A stretch of 64,000 nucleotides of DNA from Glaciecola petra (lineage in GTDB: Bacteria; Pseudomonadota; Gammaproteobacteria; Enterobacterales; Alteromonadaceae). The stretch covers positions 1 to 64,000 of the forward strand of contig NZ_JAVRHX010000004.1 of the NCBI RefSeq assembly GCF_031846345.1, in the 5' to 3' direction. Under the pieces are notes generated by a model that made no database searches, was not told the origin of the DNA, and saw only the letters and a program-made list of their open reading frames with translations. Each line of letters starts with the position of its first letter. Within the stretch, counting starts at the first letter, position 1. Shown here in pieces: positions 16,916 to 25,677 of the stretch. Both the position numbers and the translations under genes were made by a program.

Positions 16916-18204
16916 AACCTAAAGTCGCTATTATAGGCACCGGCATTGGAGGAATGACCACTGCTTATTTATTAAATGATAAGGCTGATATTACCGTTTT
17001 TGAAAGTAATGACTACATTGGGGGTCATACTGCAACAAAAAATGTCAGCGTTGACGGCAAACAATATGCAATCGATACAGGTTTTATTGTATACAACGAT
17101 TGGACATATCCTAATTTCATTAAGTTAATGAGTAAATTAGGTGTGGCTACTCAAGCTACTGAAATGAGCTTTAGTGTAAAAAATAAAATGTCTGGGTTGG
17201 AATATAACGGCAATACCTTAAACAGTTTATTCGCTCAACGTCGCAATTTGTTTTCTCCTTCTTTTTATCGTTTAGCACTCGACATAGTGAAATTTAATAA
17301 ACTATGCAAAGCACATTTGGCAGAGAATAAAAGTACAGAGAACTTAACGCTTATCGCATTTATTAAACAACATCGTTTGAGCGATGCATTTACCGAAAAC
17401 TATATCTTGCCAATGTGCGCAGCAATTTGGTCAACAAGTCTAGAAGCATCCGCTAATTTTCCATTGTCTTTTTTCCTAAAATTTTTTAACAATCATGGTT
17501 TATTAAATATAACGAATAGACCTCAATGGCACACTTTAATTGGTGGCTCCGCTGAATACATTGCGCCTCTCACTAAAAGTTATGCAAATAACATTAAACT
17601 AAATAGCCCTGTAGAGAGTGTTACTAAAGTTAACCATAACGACGAAGATAGTTATCAAGTTGTAAGCAATAACGACACATACTCATTTGATCAAATAATC
17701 TTTGCATGTCATAGTGATCAAGCCTTGAAAATGCTGAATTTACAAAGTTTTGACGAACAGTCTAAAGAAGACTATGCCCGCATTCTTGCAGCAATTCCTT
17801 ATTCAAATAATGAGGTGGTTTTGCATACTGACACCAGCCTTTTACCCAAAAGACCGCTTGCTTGGGCGAGTTGGAATTATTTAATTAAAGGTGTCACAAA
17901 CGAACACGCATCTCCAGCCAGTGTCACCTACAACATGAATATATTACAGCGCATCAAAAGCGATACCACTTTTTGTGTGACCTTAAATAACACTGCAGAT
18001 ATTGACCCTAGTAAAATACTGGGCAAATACCAATATGCACACCCTCAATTTAGCCCTGCTATGGTGGAAGCACAGTCCCAACGAAATGTCATATGCGGAA
18101 AAAACGGTATTCATTTTTGTGGGGCATATTGGTACAACGGCTTTCATGAAGATGGGGTCAGAAGTGCTTTAGATGTGGTTGCACGATTTGGTGCAGAATT
18201 GTGA
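16912..18204 (+). CDS. FAD-dependent amine-oxidase-like oxidoreductase
   Basis: A 430-residue protein of the NAD/FAD-binding family COG2907. The dinucleotide motif IGTGIGGMTTAYLL stands at the N-terminus, then FESNDYIGGHT. Mid-protein it has PMCAAIWSTSLEASANFP, typical of this group, and near the end HFCGAYWYNGFHEDGVRSA, which closes the flavin site. Homologs sit beside DUF1365 and Cfa-like genes in many genomes and are controlled by ChrR-linked sigma factors. The reaction may be desaturation of a modified acyl chain, as in furan fatty acid synthesis, but I cannot assign it. It overlaps DUF1365 by up to four bases. Confidence 0.82.
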   Translation: MKPKVAIIGTGIGGMTTAYLLNDKADITVFESNDYIGGHTATKNVSVDGKQYAIDTGFIVYNDWTYPNFIKLMSKLGVATQATEMSFSVKNKMSGLEYNGNTLNSLFAQRRNLFSPSFYRLALDIVKFNKLCKAHLAENKSTENLTLIAFIKQHRLSDAFTENYILPMCAAIWSTSLEASANFPLSFFLKFFNNHGLLNITNRPQWHTLIGGSAEYIAPLTKSYANNIKLNSPVESVTKVNHNDEDSYQVVSNNDTYSFDQIIFACHSDQALKMLNLQSFDEQSKEDYARILAAIPYSNNEVVLHTDTSLLPKRPLAWASWNYLIKGVTNEHASPASVTYNMNILQRIKSDTTFCVTLNNTADIDPSKILGKYQYAHPQFSPAMVEAQSQRNVICGKNGIHFCGAYWYNGFHEDGVRSALDVVARFGAEL

Positions 18205-18956
18205 TTATGAATGCTAATCATCAAACAATAGAAAGCGGTATTTATAACGGTATCGTATATCACAAAAGATCGCTGCCAAAAGTTCATCAGTTTGATTATC
18301 GAATTTTCTTATATTGGTTAAAACTATCAGAACTGCCTGATATTGAGGCGAACGTTAAAGGTTTCGGCTGTAATTCGAAAACGTTCTCAGCGGTAAACTT
18401 TAAGCGGGAAGATTACTTAGGTGATCCAAATATATCTTTGCAAAATGCTGCGTTGGCGCGCATGAATGAGCTGAACGAAGATTCCGATGCAAAACTAATA
18501 GGGGATGTTTTTTTGCTTGGTCAGGTGCGCACCTTTGGGCTCTATTTCAGCCCAGTAAACTTTTATTATTTGCGCAATGACGAAGGGGTATTTAGTCATA
18601 TGTTAGCGGAAGTAAGCAATACTCCGTGGAACCAAAGACACCACTATCTTGTTGACTTAAAAACCCAAGGTAATAGCCAAAAAGCCTTTCACGTTTCTCC
18701 ATTTAATCCAATGGATATGCAATACAAATGGCAAATTGCACAACCGACTGAAAATCTTAAGCTACACTTAAGTTGTTACAAGCAAACAAAACACTTTGAG
18801 GCGGCCATTAATATGCAACGTTTACCTTTAACCAGTGCAAGTTTAAGGTCGGCTTTATTTTCCATTCCAAGTATGACGCTTAAAACCGTATTTGGAATTT
18901 ATTGGCAAGCAATAAAATTATTTTTCAAACGTGTACCGATTTACACACACTCATGA
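18201..18956 (+). CDS. DUF1365 family protein
   Basis: A 251-residue protein of unknown biochemical function. The start may be GTG at 18201 or ATG at 18207; both overlap or abut the stop of the FAD gene. Conserved parts are GIVYHKRSLPKVHQFDYRIF near the N-terminus, GDVFLLGQVRTFGLYFSPVNF, split: GDVFLLGQVRTFG then LYFSPVNFYYLRN, EVSNTPWNQRHHYLV, and FHVSPFNPMDMQYKW. The invariant His, Asn and Pro residues look catalytic or metal-binding. The family almost always occurs with the FAD oxidoreductase and Cfa-like genes found on both sides here, so it probably acts in the same lipid pathway. Confidence 0.88.
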   Translation: MIMNANHQTIESGIYNGIVYHKRSLPKVHQFDYRIFLYWLKLSELPDIEANVKGFGCNSKTFSAVNFKREDYLGDPNISLQNAALARMNELNEDSDAKLIGDVFLLGQVRTFGLYFSPVNFYYLRNDEGVFSHMLAEVSNTPWNQRHHYLVDLKTQGNSQKAFHVSPFNPMDMQYKWQIAQPTENLKLHLSCYKQTKHFEAAINMQRLPLTSASLRSALFSIPSMTLKTVFGIYWQAIKLFFKRVPIYTHS

Positions 18957-18972
18957 TGATAGGAATTAATCT

Positions 18973-20229
18973 ATGTCTTCTGCTGAACAAACATTTCTGA
19001 ATAACAACAGTCTTTCTTTTTGGGAGAAAACCTGTCGGTCCATTTTTCTTGGGATATTAAAGCATGTGCCTCATGGCCATATTGTGGTGAAGGAACAAGG
19101 ACACTTGGTTGGGCGATTTGGAGATACTAACCACGACTTGCACGCCGAGGTGAATTTTCTTAGTCCGGCGGTTTATCCTAAACTCATGTTTGGTGGAAGC
19201 ATTGCATCAGGTGAAACTTTCACTGACAATTTATGGGAATCGCCCAATCTAACCAATGTGATTCGTATTTTCGCGCGAAATTTGCCTTTATTGGACAATT
19301 GGGAAAAAAGGTTTAATTGGGTCACTATGCCAGCACTAAAGCTGAATCACTTTGCTAATCGAAATTCTACTGAACAAGCAAAACGAAACATATCAGCCCA
19401 CTATGACCTTGGAAACAAACTCTATAGTAAATTTCTTGACCGCTCAATGATGTACTCAGCAGCAATTTATCCTGATTCAAATGCTAGTTTGGCTGAAGCA
19501 CAGCAACATAAATTACACACTATTTGTGAAAAACTTAAACTAAACGAATCTGATCATTTAGTAGAAATTGGCACCGGTTGGGGCGGTTTGGCGGTGCATG
19601 CTGCGAAGCACTATGGATGCAAAGTGACAACAACAACAATATCTGAAGAACAACACGCCTATGCTAGCGAATGGATTAAAAAAGAAGGCTTGGAAAACAA
19701 AATCACTTTACTCAAAAGAGACTACCGATTACTCGAGGGCACCTACGACAAGCTTGTGTCTATTGAGATGATTGAAGCAGTGGGTAAACGCTATCTATCG
19801 GAGTTTTTCAAAAAATGTAACAGTTTATTAAAACCCGATGGTTTAATGCTTCTGCAGTCCATTACCATAGATGACCGTCGTTATGAAAGTTATGCAAATA
19901 GTGTTGATTTTATTCAAAAATATATTTTCCCCGGTGGTTTTTTACCATCGCAATTAGTGATAAACGAACATTTGAAAAAATATTCTGACATGTCGATTGC
20001 TGATGTACAAGATATCGGGTTGGATTACGCGCAAACCTTAAGAGATTGGTTTGAAGCTTTTATGACCCAAAAACAGCCTTTAGCCAAAGATGGTTATGAT
20101 GAACGTTTTATGCGGATGTGGCAATATTATCTTAACTATTGTGAAGGTGGATTTTTAGAGCGAGTGATTAGTACTGTGCAACTTGTCATGCGCAAACCGG
20201 GGTACTTAGCTGACCTATCTCGGGGATAA
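18973..20229 (+). CDS. Cyclopropane-fatty-acyl-phospholipid synthase family methyltransferase
   Basis: A 418-residue SAM-dependent enzyme that transfers a methyl group to the double bond of acyl chains in membrane phospholipids. Landmarks: the lipid-binding N-domain, ISAHYDLGNKLYSKFLDRSM, the SAM motif VEIGTGWGGLAVHAA, VSIEMIEAVGKRYL, and the C-terminal FIQKYIFPGGFLPS. It may make cyclopropane rings or, as Cfa homologs in ChrR regulons do, a methylated chain on the way to furan fatty acids. It is last in the operon, 16 bases after DUF1365. The family is certain; the product is not. Confidence 0.85.
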   Translation: MSSAEQTFLNNNSLSFWEKTCRSIFLGILKHVPHGHIVVKEQGHLVGRFGDTNHDLHAEVNFLSPAVYPKLMFGGSIASGETFTDNLWESPNLTNVIRIFARNLPLLDNWEKRFNWVTMPALKLNHFANRNSTEQAKRNISAHYDLGNKLYSKFLDRSMMYSAAIYPDSNASLAEAQQHKLHTICEKLKLNESDHLVEIGTGWGGLAVHAAKHYGCKVTTTTISEEQHAYASEWIKKEGLENKITLLKRDYRLLEGTYDKLVSIEMIEAVGKRYLSEFFKKCNSLLKPDGLMLLQSITIDDRRYESYANSVDFIQKYIFPGGFLPSQLVINEHLKKYSDMSIADVQDIGLDYAQTLRDWFEAFMTQKQPLAKDGYDERFMRMWQYYLNYCEGGFLERVISTVQLVMRKPGYLADLSRG

Positions 20230-20231
20230 TT

Positions 20232-20259
20232 GAGCCATACCAATTGAAGCTTATGGCTC
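20232..20259. terminator. Convergent hairpin between the Cfa-like gene and pomB
   Basis: GAGCCATA (20232-20239) pairs with TATGGCTC (20252-20259) over a 12-base loop. It begins two bases after the Cfa-like stop codon and runs into the last codons of pomB. There is no T run, so it is a weak terminator candidate for both directions. Confidence 0.4.
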
Positions 20260-21174
20260 TAACACAGAAATAGGATCAGAAAATTTGGCCTCACCCTGTA
20301 GGATAGCAATTTCCACTCTGCGATTTTTTGCCCTCGCGGCGGCTGTATCCTCTTCTGTCATAGGTTGAGTAGCGGCCTTGCCTATGACTCTCATCCGCGT
20401 CTCGTCAAATCCTCTGGCGCGGCGTAGCTCTTCCGCTACAGCGACTGCGCGTTGAGCGGATAAGTCCCAGTTTGATCGGTAAAGTTCGTTCGACACTTGA
20501 ACATTATCACTGTGCCCGGTAATTTCGACTTTGCCTGGCATGTCGTTCAATATTTCGCCCAATTTACGTATAAGCGGAACAAATTGAGGTTGTAAAAATG
20601 CAGAGCCAGCAGAAAATGAACCGTTTTCTCTCACCCTTATAATAATTTGCTGTCCTAAATTTTCGACATCAACAGCACCGTCTTTAATTTCTTTTTGTAA
20701 TAACTCTTCAATTTTTTTCTTATTTTCTTCTATTTGTTCTTGATTAGCTGCTGCTGCGGCCGCTGCTGCTGTTTGATTGGCTGTTTGCGGTGACTGACCT
20801 CCCCTAAATGAACCTTGTTGTTTTTGACGTCCACCGGCAGAGTCATCTTCGCCTTCTTGGAAATTCAACATGGGCTTAGTAATATCTTGTGTCACCTGTT
20901 GGACTGTTTCAATAGGTGTAGGATCAGGTTTGCCCGGTCGAAACTCTAACGCAACAACACTGGTTCCTTTGGGAATATCTTTTAATTCAATTTTGTTTTG
21001 CACACCAAATGCAAATTTCATAGAGCCGGCAATTTGTTTAAACTTTTTTACATCCATCTCAGAAAATGACAGCAGCAAAACAAAGAAGCACATCAGTAGC
21101 GACATCAAGTCAGCAAATGTTCCCATCCAGGCAGGCAGACCTTCGGGGGGGCATTTAGGGCATTCGTCTTCCAC
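20251..21174 (-). CDS. pomB: Sodium-driven flagellar stator protein PomB
   Basis: PomB (307 residues) anchors the stator to peptidoglycan and, with PomA, forms the sodium channel of the polar flagellum. The single membrane helix follows PAWMGTFADLMSLLMCFFVLL and holds the ion-binding Asp (ADLM, around residue 22). The plug and a linker with eight consecutive Ala follow. The OmpA/MotB domain has EITGHSDN, NWDLSAQRA and RRVEIAIL. It starts on the last base of pomA. It reads leftward, away from xseB, the arrangement also seen in Vibrio. Confidence 0.92.
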   Translation of the reverse strand: MEDECPKCPPEGLPAWMGTFADLMSLLMCFFVLLLSFSEMDVKKFKQIAGSMKFAFGVQNKIELKDIPKGTSVVALEFRPGKPDPTPIETVQQVTQDITKPMLNFQEGEDDSAGGRQKQQGSFRGGQSPQTANQTAAAAAAAANQEQIEENKKKIEELLQKEIKDGAVDVENLGQQIIIRVRENGSFSAGSAFLQPQFVPLIRKLGEILNDMPGKVEITGHSDNVQVSNELYRSNWDLSAQRAVAVAEELRRARGFDETRMRVIGKAATQPMTEEDTAAARAKNRRVEIAILQGEAKFSDPISVLEP

Positions 21175-21938
21175 TATTCAGCTTCCTCTTTGGTTTCTCG
21201 CTTACTTTCAGCGATATAACCCTTAAGCACGCCTTCTATTACGCGAGGATTTTGTCCATCAGCAATGCCTAATATGCCGTCTAGAATGAGGGCTTGATTA
21301 AGTTTTTCTTCGCCAGCACGCACTTGTAATTTAAATGCGATAGGCAGACAGACTAAATTGGCTAGCATTGCGCCGTATAGGGTCGTTAGAAGTGCAACCG
21401 CCATTGCAGGGCCGATAGCCTTAGGATCATCCATAGCAGACAGCATGGCCACCAGTCCAATGAGTGTTCCTATCATTCCCATCGCAGGCGCTACATCGCC
21501 AAGCGACTTAAATATTATTGAACCCGCTTCATGTCTTTCAGAAGTATTAGAAATATCCTTACCCATAGTTGACCGCACTACTTCAACATCGTGACCATCA
21601 ACCAACATATCTACACCTTTTTGCATAAAGGTGTTTTCTATTTCAGCTTCTTCTAACGCTAAAAAGCCTCCTTTGCGGGCAGCATCCGCCATCTCTACTA
21701 CTTTTTCGATTAACTCTTCAGGTGATTGAAGCTTAAACGCAAACGCTTTCGCGGCAACTTTTCCTGCCCCCAGAAATTGCGCGAGAGGATATTGCATAAG
21801 CACTACAAAGGTTGAGCCACCAAACACAATAAGTACAGAGGGTACATTGAAGAATATACTGATATCACCACCTAGGACCATTGCCATGATGACAAATCCT
21901 AAAGCGCCAATAAAACCAATAATGGTTGCTAAATCCAC
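21174..21938 (-). CDS. pomA: Sodium-driven flagellar stator protein PomA
   Basis: PomA has four membrane helices and a large cytoplasmic loop that touches the rotor protein FliG. I place the start at GTG 21938: AGAGGAG stands nine bases before it, and the protein then begins MDLATIIGFIGALGF like Vibrio PomA and has 254 residues. An in-frame ATG at 21980 adds 14 residues with no ribosome site. Helices 3-4 carry MGMIGTLIGLVAML and AVALLTTLYGAMLANLV. It is translationally coupled to pomB. No other motility gene is in the window. Confidence 0.92.
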   Translation of the reverse strand: MDLATIIGFIGALGFVIMAMVLGGDISIFFNVPSVLIVFGGSTFVVLMQYPLAQFLGAGKVAAKAFAFKLQSPEELIEKVVEMADAARKGGFLALEEAEIENTFMQKGVDMLVDGHDVEVVRSTMGKDISNTSERHEAGSIIFKSLGDVAPAMGMIGTLIGLVAMLSAMDDPKAIGPAMAVALLTTLYGAMLANLVCLPIAFKLQVRAGEEKLNQALILDGILGIADGQNPRVIEGVLKGYIAESKRETKEEAE

Positions 21939-22123
21939 GTATAACTCCTCTAAAACCTTTATAAGTTGCGTTATGCCCAATTCTCAAATATGGTTAACGG
22001 CATATTTGAAGCAACCTTTACGTAAAAAAGACAAGTAAACATCCTCTATAAGTTGAATTTATTTATGCTCTCAGTTAATGTGCTGAGCAATTAGAATAGA
22101 AAGTAAAAAAGAAAGTAGTACAA

Positions 22124-22351
22124 ATGAATATTGAAGAAATGTCTTTTGAGCAAGCAATGACAGAACTTGACGCAATAGTGCTTGAAATGGAAAGGGGTGA
22201 AATCGCATTAGAGACTTCTCTTAAGCACTTTGAGAAAGGAGTCACTTTAGCAAGGCACACGCAAAAACTCCTGCATGAAGCTGAGCAGAAGGTTAACATT
22301 CTGACCCAGAATAATGGCGAAGACAAATTAGAATCTTTTTCTGAAGAATAG
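22124..22351 (+). CDS. xseB: Exonuclease VII small subunit
   Basis: A 75-residue helical protein, the small subunit that binds in several copies to XseA to form the single-strand exonuclease VII. Family features are MSFEQAMTELDAIVLEMERG, the LETSLKHFEKGVTLARH helix and an acidic end. It starts an operon with ispA (15-base gap) and dxs. The order xseB-ispA-dxs is conserved in Gammaproteobacteria. Confidence 0.95.
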   Translation: MNIEEMSFEQAMTELDAIVLEMERGEIALETSLKHFEKGVTLARHTQKLLHEAEQKVNILTQNNGEDKLESFSEE

Positions 22352-22366
22352 AATCTTTATTTTATA

Positions 22367-23269
22367 ATGTCGTTTTCTATTTCCCTTGATGCCACACTGG
22401 CAACTACTAAACAACAAATCCATGAGAGTTTTGCTGACTTTATTGCGCAACAAAATATTCCAGAACCAAAGCTCGCCAATGCTATCGAATATGCGCTGCT
22501 GTCTGGCGGTAAACGCATCCGCCCATTGTTAATCAATTTGATAGGTAAATCTTTAGGATTAAGTCAAACAGATCTTACTCCAATTGGTCTTGCTGTTGAG
22601 TGTATACATTGTTATTCCTTGGTTCATGACGATTTACCAGCAATGGATGATGATGATTTACGGAGAGGAAAGCCAACTTGTCACATTGTATATGACGAGG
22701 CGACTGCAATATTGGCCGGTGATGCTTTACAGTGTATGGCTTTTGAAGTCTTAGCCTCTGCTCATTTTTCTATTTTTGCTGACAAACAAAGAGTAGAACT
22801 TATTGCTCTGCTGAGTAAGGCCGCTGGTGGATGTGGCATGGTTGCAGGACAGAGCATTGATTTAGTATCTACAAACAAACAGATTAACATCGAACAGTTA
22901 ACTGAGTTACACCGTCTCAAAACGGGGGCTTTACTTGAGGTCTGCGGCGCCCTTCCTTGTGCAATTAGTGAGCACATAAGTATAGAACATGCAGAGTTGT
23001 TCAGACAATTTGCGCGGCATATTGGTTTGGCGTTTCAAATTCAAGATGACATCTTGGATGTTACAGCCGACACTGATACTCTAGGAAAACCACAAGGGTC
23101 AGACGAACTAGCGAACAAATCAACCTTCGTGTCACTATTAGGCTTGGACGGCGCAAAAAAAGAACTTGATAAACAACATTCAAAAGCAGTAAACGCCCTT
23201 GCCAATTTACCGTATAATACTGATGAGCTGTTATCGTTTACTGATTTTATGGTTACCCGAGCATATTAG
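22367..23269 (+). CDS. ispA: Farnesyl diphosphate synthase
   Basis: IspA joins isopentenyl diphosphate to dimethylallyl and geranyl diphosphate to give farnesyl diphosphate for quinones and undecaprenyl carrier. Both Asp-rich motifs are present: DDLPAMDDDDLRRGKPT near residue 85 and FQIQDDILDVTADTD near residue 225. GGKRIRP marks the N-terminal substrate site. Length 300 is normal. It is the middle gene of xseB-ispA-dxs. Confidence 0.95.
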   Translation: MSFSISLDATLATTKQQIHESFADFIAQQNIPEPKLANAIEYALLSGGKRIRPLLINLIGKSLGLSQTDLTPIGLAVECIHCYSLVHDDLPAMDDDDLRRGKPTCHIVYDEATAILAGDALQCMAFEVLASAHFSIFADKQRVELIALLSKAAGGCGMVAGQSIDLVSTNKQINIEQLTELHRLKTGALLEVCGALPCAISEHISIEHAELFRQFARHIGLAFQIQDDILDVTADTDTLGKPQGSDELANKSTFVSLLGLDGAKKELDKQHSKAVNALANLPYNTDELLSFTDFMVTRAY

Positions 23270-23317
23270 ACTCTACTGACCTATGCAACACCAACAACTG
23301 AGAAGAAAAATACAAGT

Positions 23318-25183
23318 ATGAGCCTTGATTTAAATGACTACCCCCATTTGGCAAAAGCTGACCTGCCAGAAAATCTGAGACGTCAGCCTAAGTCAAGTTT
23401 AGGGAACATAGCAAATGAACTCCGACAATTTTTGCTTAATAGTGTTAGCGCAAGTAGTGGTCATTTTGCTTCAGGCTTGGGTACTGTCGAACTGACAGTT
23501 GCTTTGCATTATGTTTACAATACACCATTTGACAAGCTAGTTTGGGACGTTGGTCATCAGGCATATCCGCACAAAATCCTAACAGGACGCCGAGATAGAA
23601 TGACTACTATTCGCCAAAAAGGAGGCTTGCATCCCTTTCCTTGGCCACCCGAGAGTGAATTTGATACTTTTGCAGTAGGTCATTCTTCAACATCAATTAG
23701 CGCTGCCTTGGGCATGGCGATTGCTGCCGAAAAAGAAAATGCAGGGCGTAAAGTGGTTGCTGTTATTGGAGATGGTGCGCTAACTGCAGGCATGGCTTTC
23801 GAAGCATTAAACCATGGTGGTGATATTAATAAAGATATGCTCGTGGTCCTTAATGATAACGAAATGTCTATTTCAGAAAATGTAGGTGCCTTAAATAGTC
23901 ATTTAGCACGCTTATTAACGGGTAATTTTTTCAATTCAATCCGTGATGGTGGTAAAAAAATACTGTCAACAATGCCACCAATAAAAGAGTTTGCGAGTAA
24001 AGCTGAGGAACATATCAAAGGCATGGTAGTCCCCGGTACTATTTTTGAAGAATTAGGTTTTAAATATATTGGACCAATTGATGGGCACGATATAGATGGT
24101 ATGGTGGATACCTTAACAAATATGCGAAAAATGCCTGGTCCAAAAATATTGCATGTGGTAACCAAAAAAGGCAAAGGTTATCAACAGGCTGAAGAAGATC
24201 CTATTAAATGGCATGCAGTGCCAAGGTTTGATCACACTACTGAGCAATTCCCGGCAAGTAAGCCAAGTAAACCGACCTTCTCAGCGATTTTCGGTGAATG
24301 GCTATGCGACATGGCAGAAAAAGACCCAGAATTGGTTGCGATTACCCCTGCAATGCGAGAGGGTTCTGGGATGGTGAAATTTTCCCAAAAATTTCCTGAA
24401 CAATACTTTGATGTTGCGATTGCAGAGCAGCATTCAGTGACCCTAGCAGCCGGACTAGCATACGCCAAAAAACACCCTGTTGTGGCAATTTATTCTACTT
24501 TTTTACAACGTGCATACGATCAACTTATACATGATGTTGCCTTACAAAACTTACCCGTCCTTTTTGCAATAGATCGTGCCGGTCTTGTAGGTGCTGACGG
24601 CCCTACCCATCAAGGTGCTTTTGATATTAGCTTCTTAAGATGTATACCAAACATGATTATTATGACACCAGCAGACGAAGCTGAATGTCGAAATATGTTA
24701 TATACCGGGCATCTTGCGCAATCTCCAGCAGCAGTTCGTTATCCTCGTGGTGCAGGCATGGGGATAGAAATTAGTCAAGAAATGCAAGCAATACCCCTTG
24801 GTCAAAGCAGAGTGATTAAGGAAGGCAAAAAAACGTGTATATTGAATTTTGGTACGCTTTTACCTGAAGCGATCAAAGCCGCAGACGCAATTGATGCTGC
24901 GCTGATTGATATGCGTTTTGTTAAACCGCTTGATCATGATGCGGTAATTTCAGCAGCAAAACAGTATGATTTAATCGTTACATTAGAAGATGGCGCTATA
25001 AAAGGTGGTGCAGGTAGTGCGGTTATAGAATGCTTGCAAGCAGAAAAAGTATTGGTACACGTATTATGTTTAGGACTCCCCGATGAGTTCATTATGCAAG
25101 GCACACAACAAGAAATGTATGCAGAATTAAAGATTGATGCACAGGGTATAGAGCAACAAATTGAGCAGTTTTTAGCTAGTTAA
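23318..25183 (+). CDS. dxs: 1-deoxy-D-xylulose-5-phosphate synthase
   Basis: Dxs joins pyruvate and glyceraldehyde 3-phosphate, the first step of the MEP pathway, using thiamine diphosphate. The thiamine motif is GDGALTAGMAFEALNHGG with the later NDNEMSISENVG. The transketolase-like central domain has DVAIAEQHSVTLAAGLA, with the catalytic Glu, and DRAGLVGADGPTHQG. 621 residues is normal. The stop overlaps the end of convergent pgpA by eight bases within a hairpin. It supplies the precursors used by ispA in the same operon. Confidence 0.97.
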   Translation: MSLDLNDYPHLAKADLPENLRRQPKSSLGNIANELRQFLLNSVSASSGHFASGLGTVELTVALHYVYNTPFDKLVWDVGHQAYPHKILTGRRDRMTTIRQKGGLHPFPWPPESEFDTFAVGHSSTSISAALGMAIAAEKENAGRKVVAVIGDGALTAGMAFEALNHGGDINKDMLVVLNDNEMSISENVGALNSHLARLLTGNFFNSIRDGGKKILSTMPPIKEFASKAEEHIKGMVVPGTIFEELGFKYIGPIDGHDIDGMVDTLTNMRKMPGPKILHVVTKKGKGYQQAEEDPIKWHAVPRFDHTTEQFPASKPSKPTFSAIFGEWLCDMAEKDPELVAITPAMREGSGMVKFSQKFPEQYFDVAIAEQHSVTLAAGLAYAKKHPVVAIYSTFLQRAYDQLIHDVALQNLPVLFAIDRAGLVGADGPTHQGAFDISFLRCIPNMIIMTPADEAECRNMLYTGHLAQSPAAVRYPRGAGMGIEISQEMQAIPLGQSRVIKEGKKTCILNFGTLLPEAIKAADAIDAALIDMRFVKPLDHDAVISAAKQYDLIVTLEDGAIKGGAGSAVIECLQAEKVLVHVLCLGLPDEFIMQGTQQEMYAELKIDAQGIEQQIEQFLAS

Positions 25184-25190
25184 AAACTGC
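25165..25190. terminator. Bidirectional terminator hairpin at the dxs/pgpA junction
   Basis: A ten-base perfect stem (GCAGTTTTTA / TAAAAACTGC) with a six-base loop lies across both stop codons. A-rich and T-rich arms give a T tract at the end of the stem on each strand, so it can work in both directions. Both genes end inside it. Confidence 0.65.
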
Positions 25191-25670
25191 TGGCATCAAA
25201 AATAGACTAGAGTGTAAGCCAACTGCGGCGAATAATGCCGCTATCACGTCATCTATCATAATACCAAAGCCGCCATGTACATGCTTATCTAAAAAGCTGA
25301 TGGGCCATGGTTTCCAAATATCAAACACACGAAACAAAATAAAACCAAGTACTAATGTTTGCCAAGAAATAGGGACCGCAACAAAAACAATCAGCATGCC
25401 CGCTATCTCATCCCATACAATTGAGCCATGATCATGGACACCTAAGTCTTTGCTCACCTTGTCACAAATAAGAATCCCAATAGCCAAAGAAAAAGAAACT
25501 AAGACGATCTGCCAAATAATTGGTAAAAAACTAGCGCCATATACCAGAGGTAAAGCGGCAAGTGAACCCATAGTACCCGGCATAAAGGGGATTAAACCTG
25601 ACCCGAAGCCAAATCCTAAAAAGTGTGCTGGATGTATAATATTTACTTTGCCAAGTAATTGTTTATCCAT
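25176..25670 (-). CDS. pgpA: Phosphatidylglycerophosphatase A
   Basis: A 164-residue inner-membrane phosphatase that turns phosphatidylglycerophosphate into phosphatidylglycerol. It has three to four hydrophobic helices. The conserved motifs are GFGSGLIPFMPGTMGS near the N-terminus, DHGSIVWDEIAGM in the middle, and FRVFDIWKPWPISFLDKHVHGGFGIMIDD, split: FRVFDIWKPWPI then GGFGIMIDD. It is last in the leftward thiL block, seven bases after thiL, the conserved gammaproteobacterial order. Confidence 0.95.
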   Translation of the reverse strand: MDKQLLGKVNIIHPAHFLGFGFGSGLIPFMPGTMGSLAALPLVYGASFLPIIWQIVLVSFSLAIGILICDKVSKDLGVHDHGSIVWDEIAGMLIVFVAVPISWQTLVLGFILFRVFDIWKPWPISFLDKHVHGGFGIMIDDVIAALFAAVGLHSSLFLMPAVFN

Positions 25671-25677
25671 AATTTAT

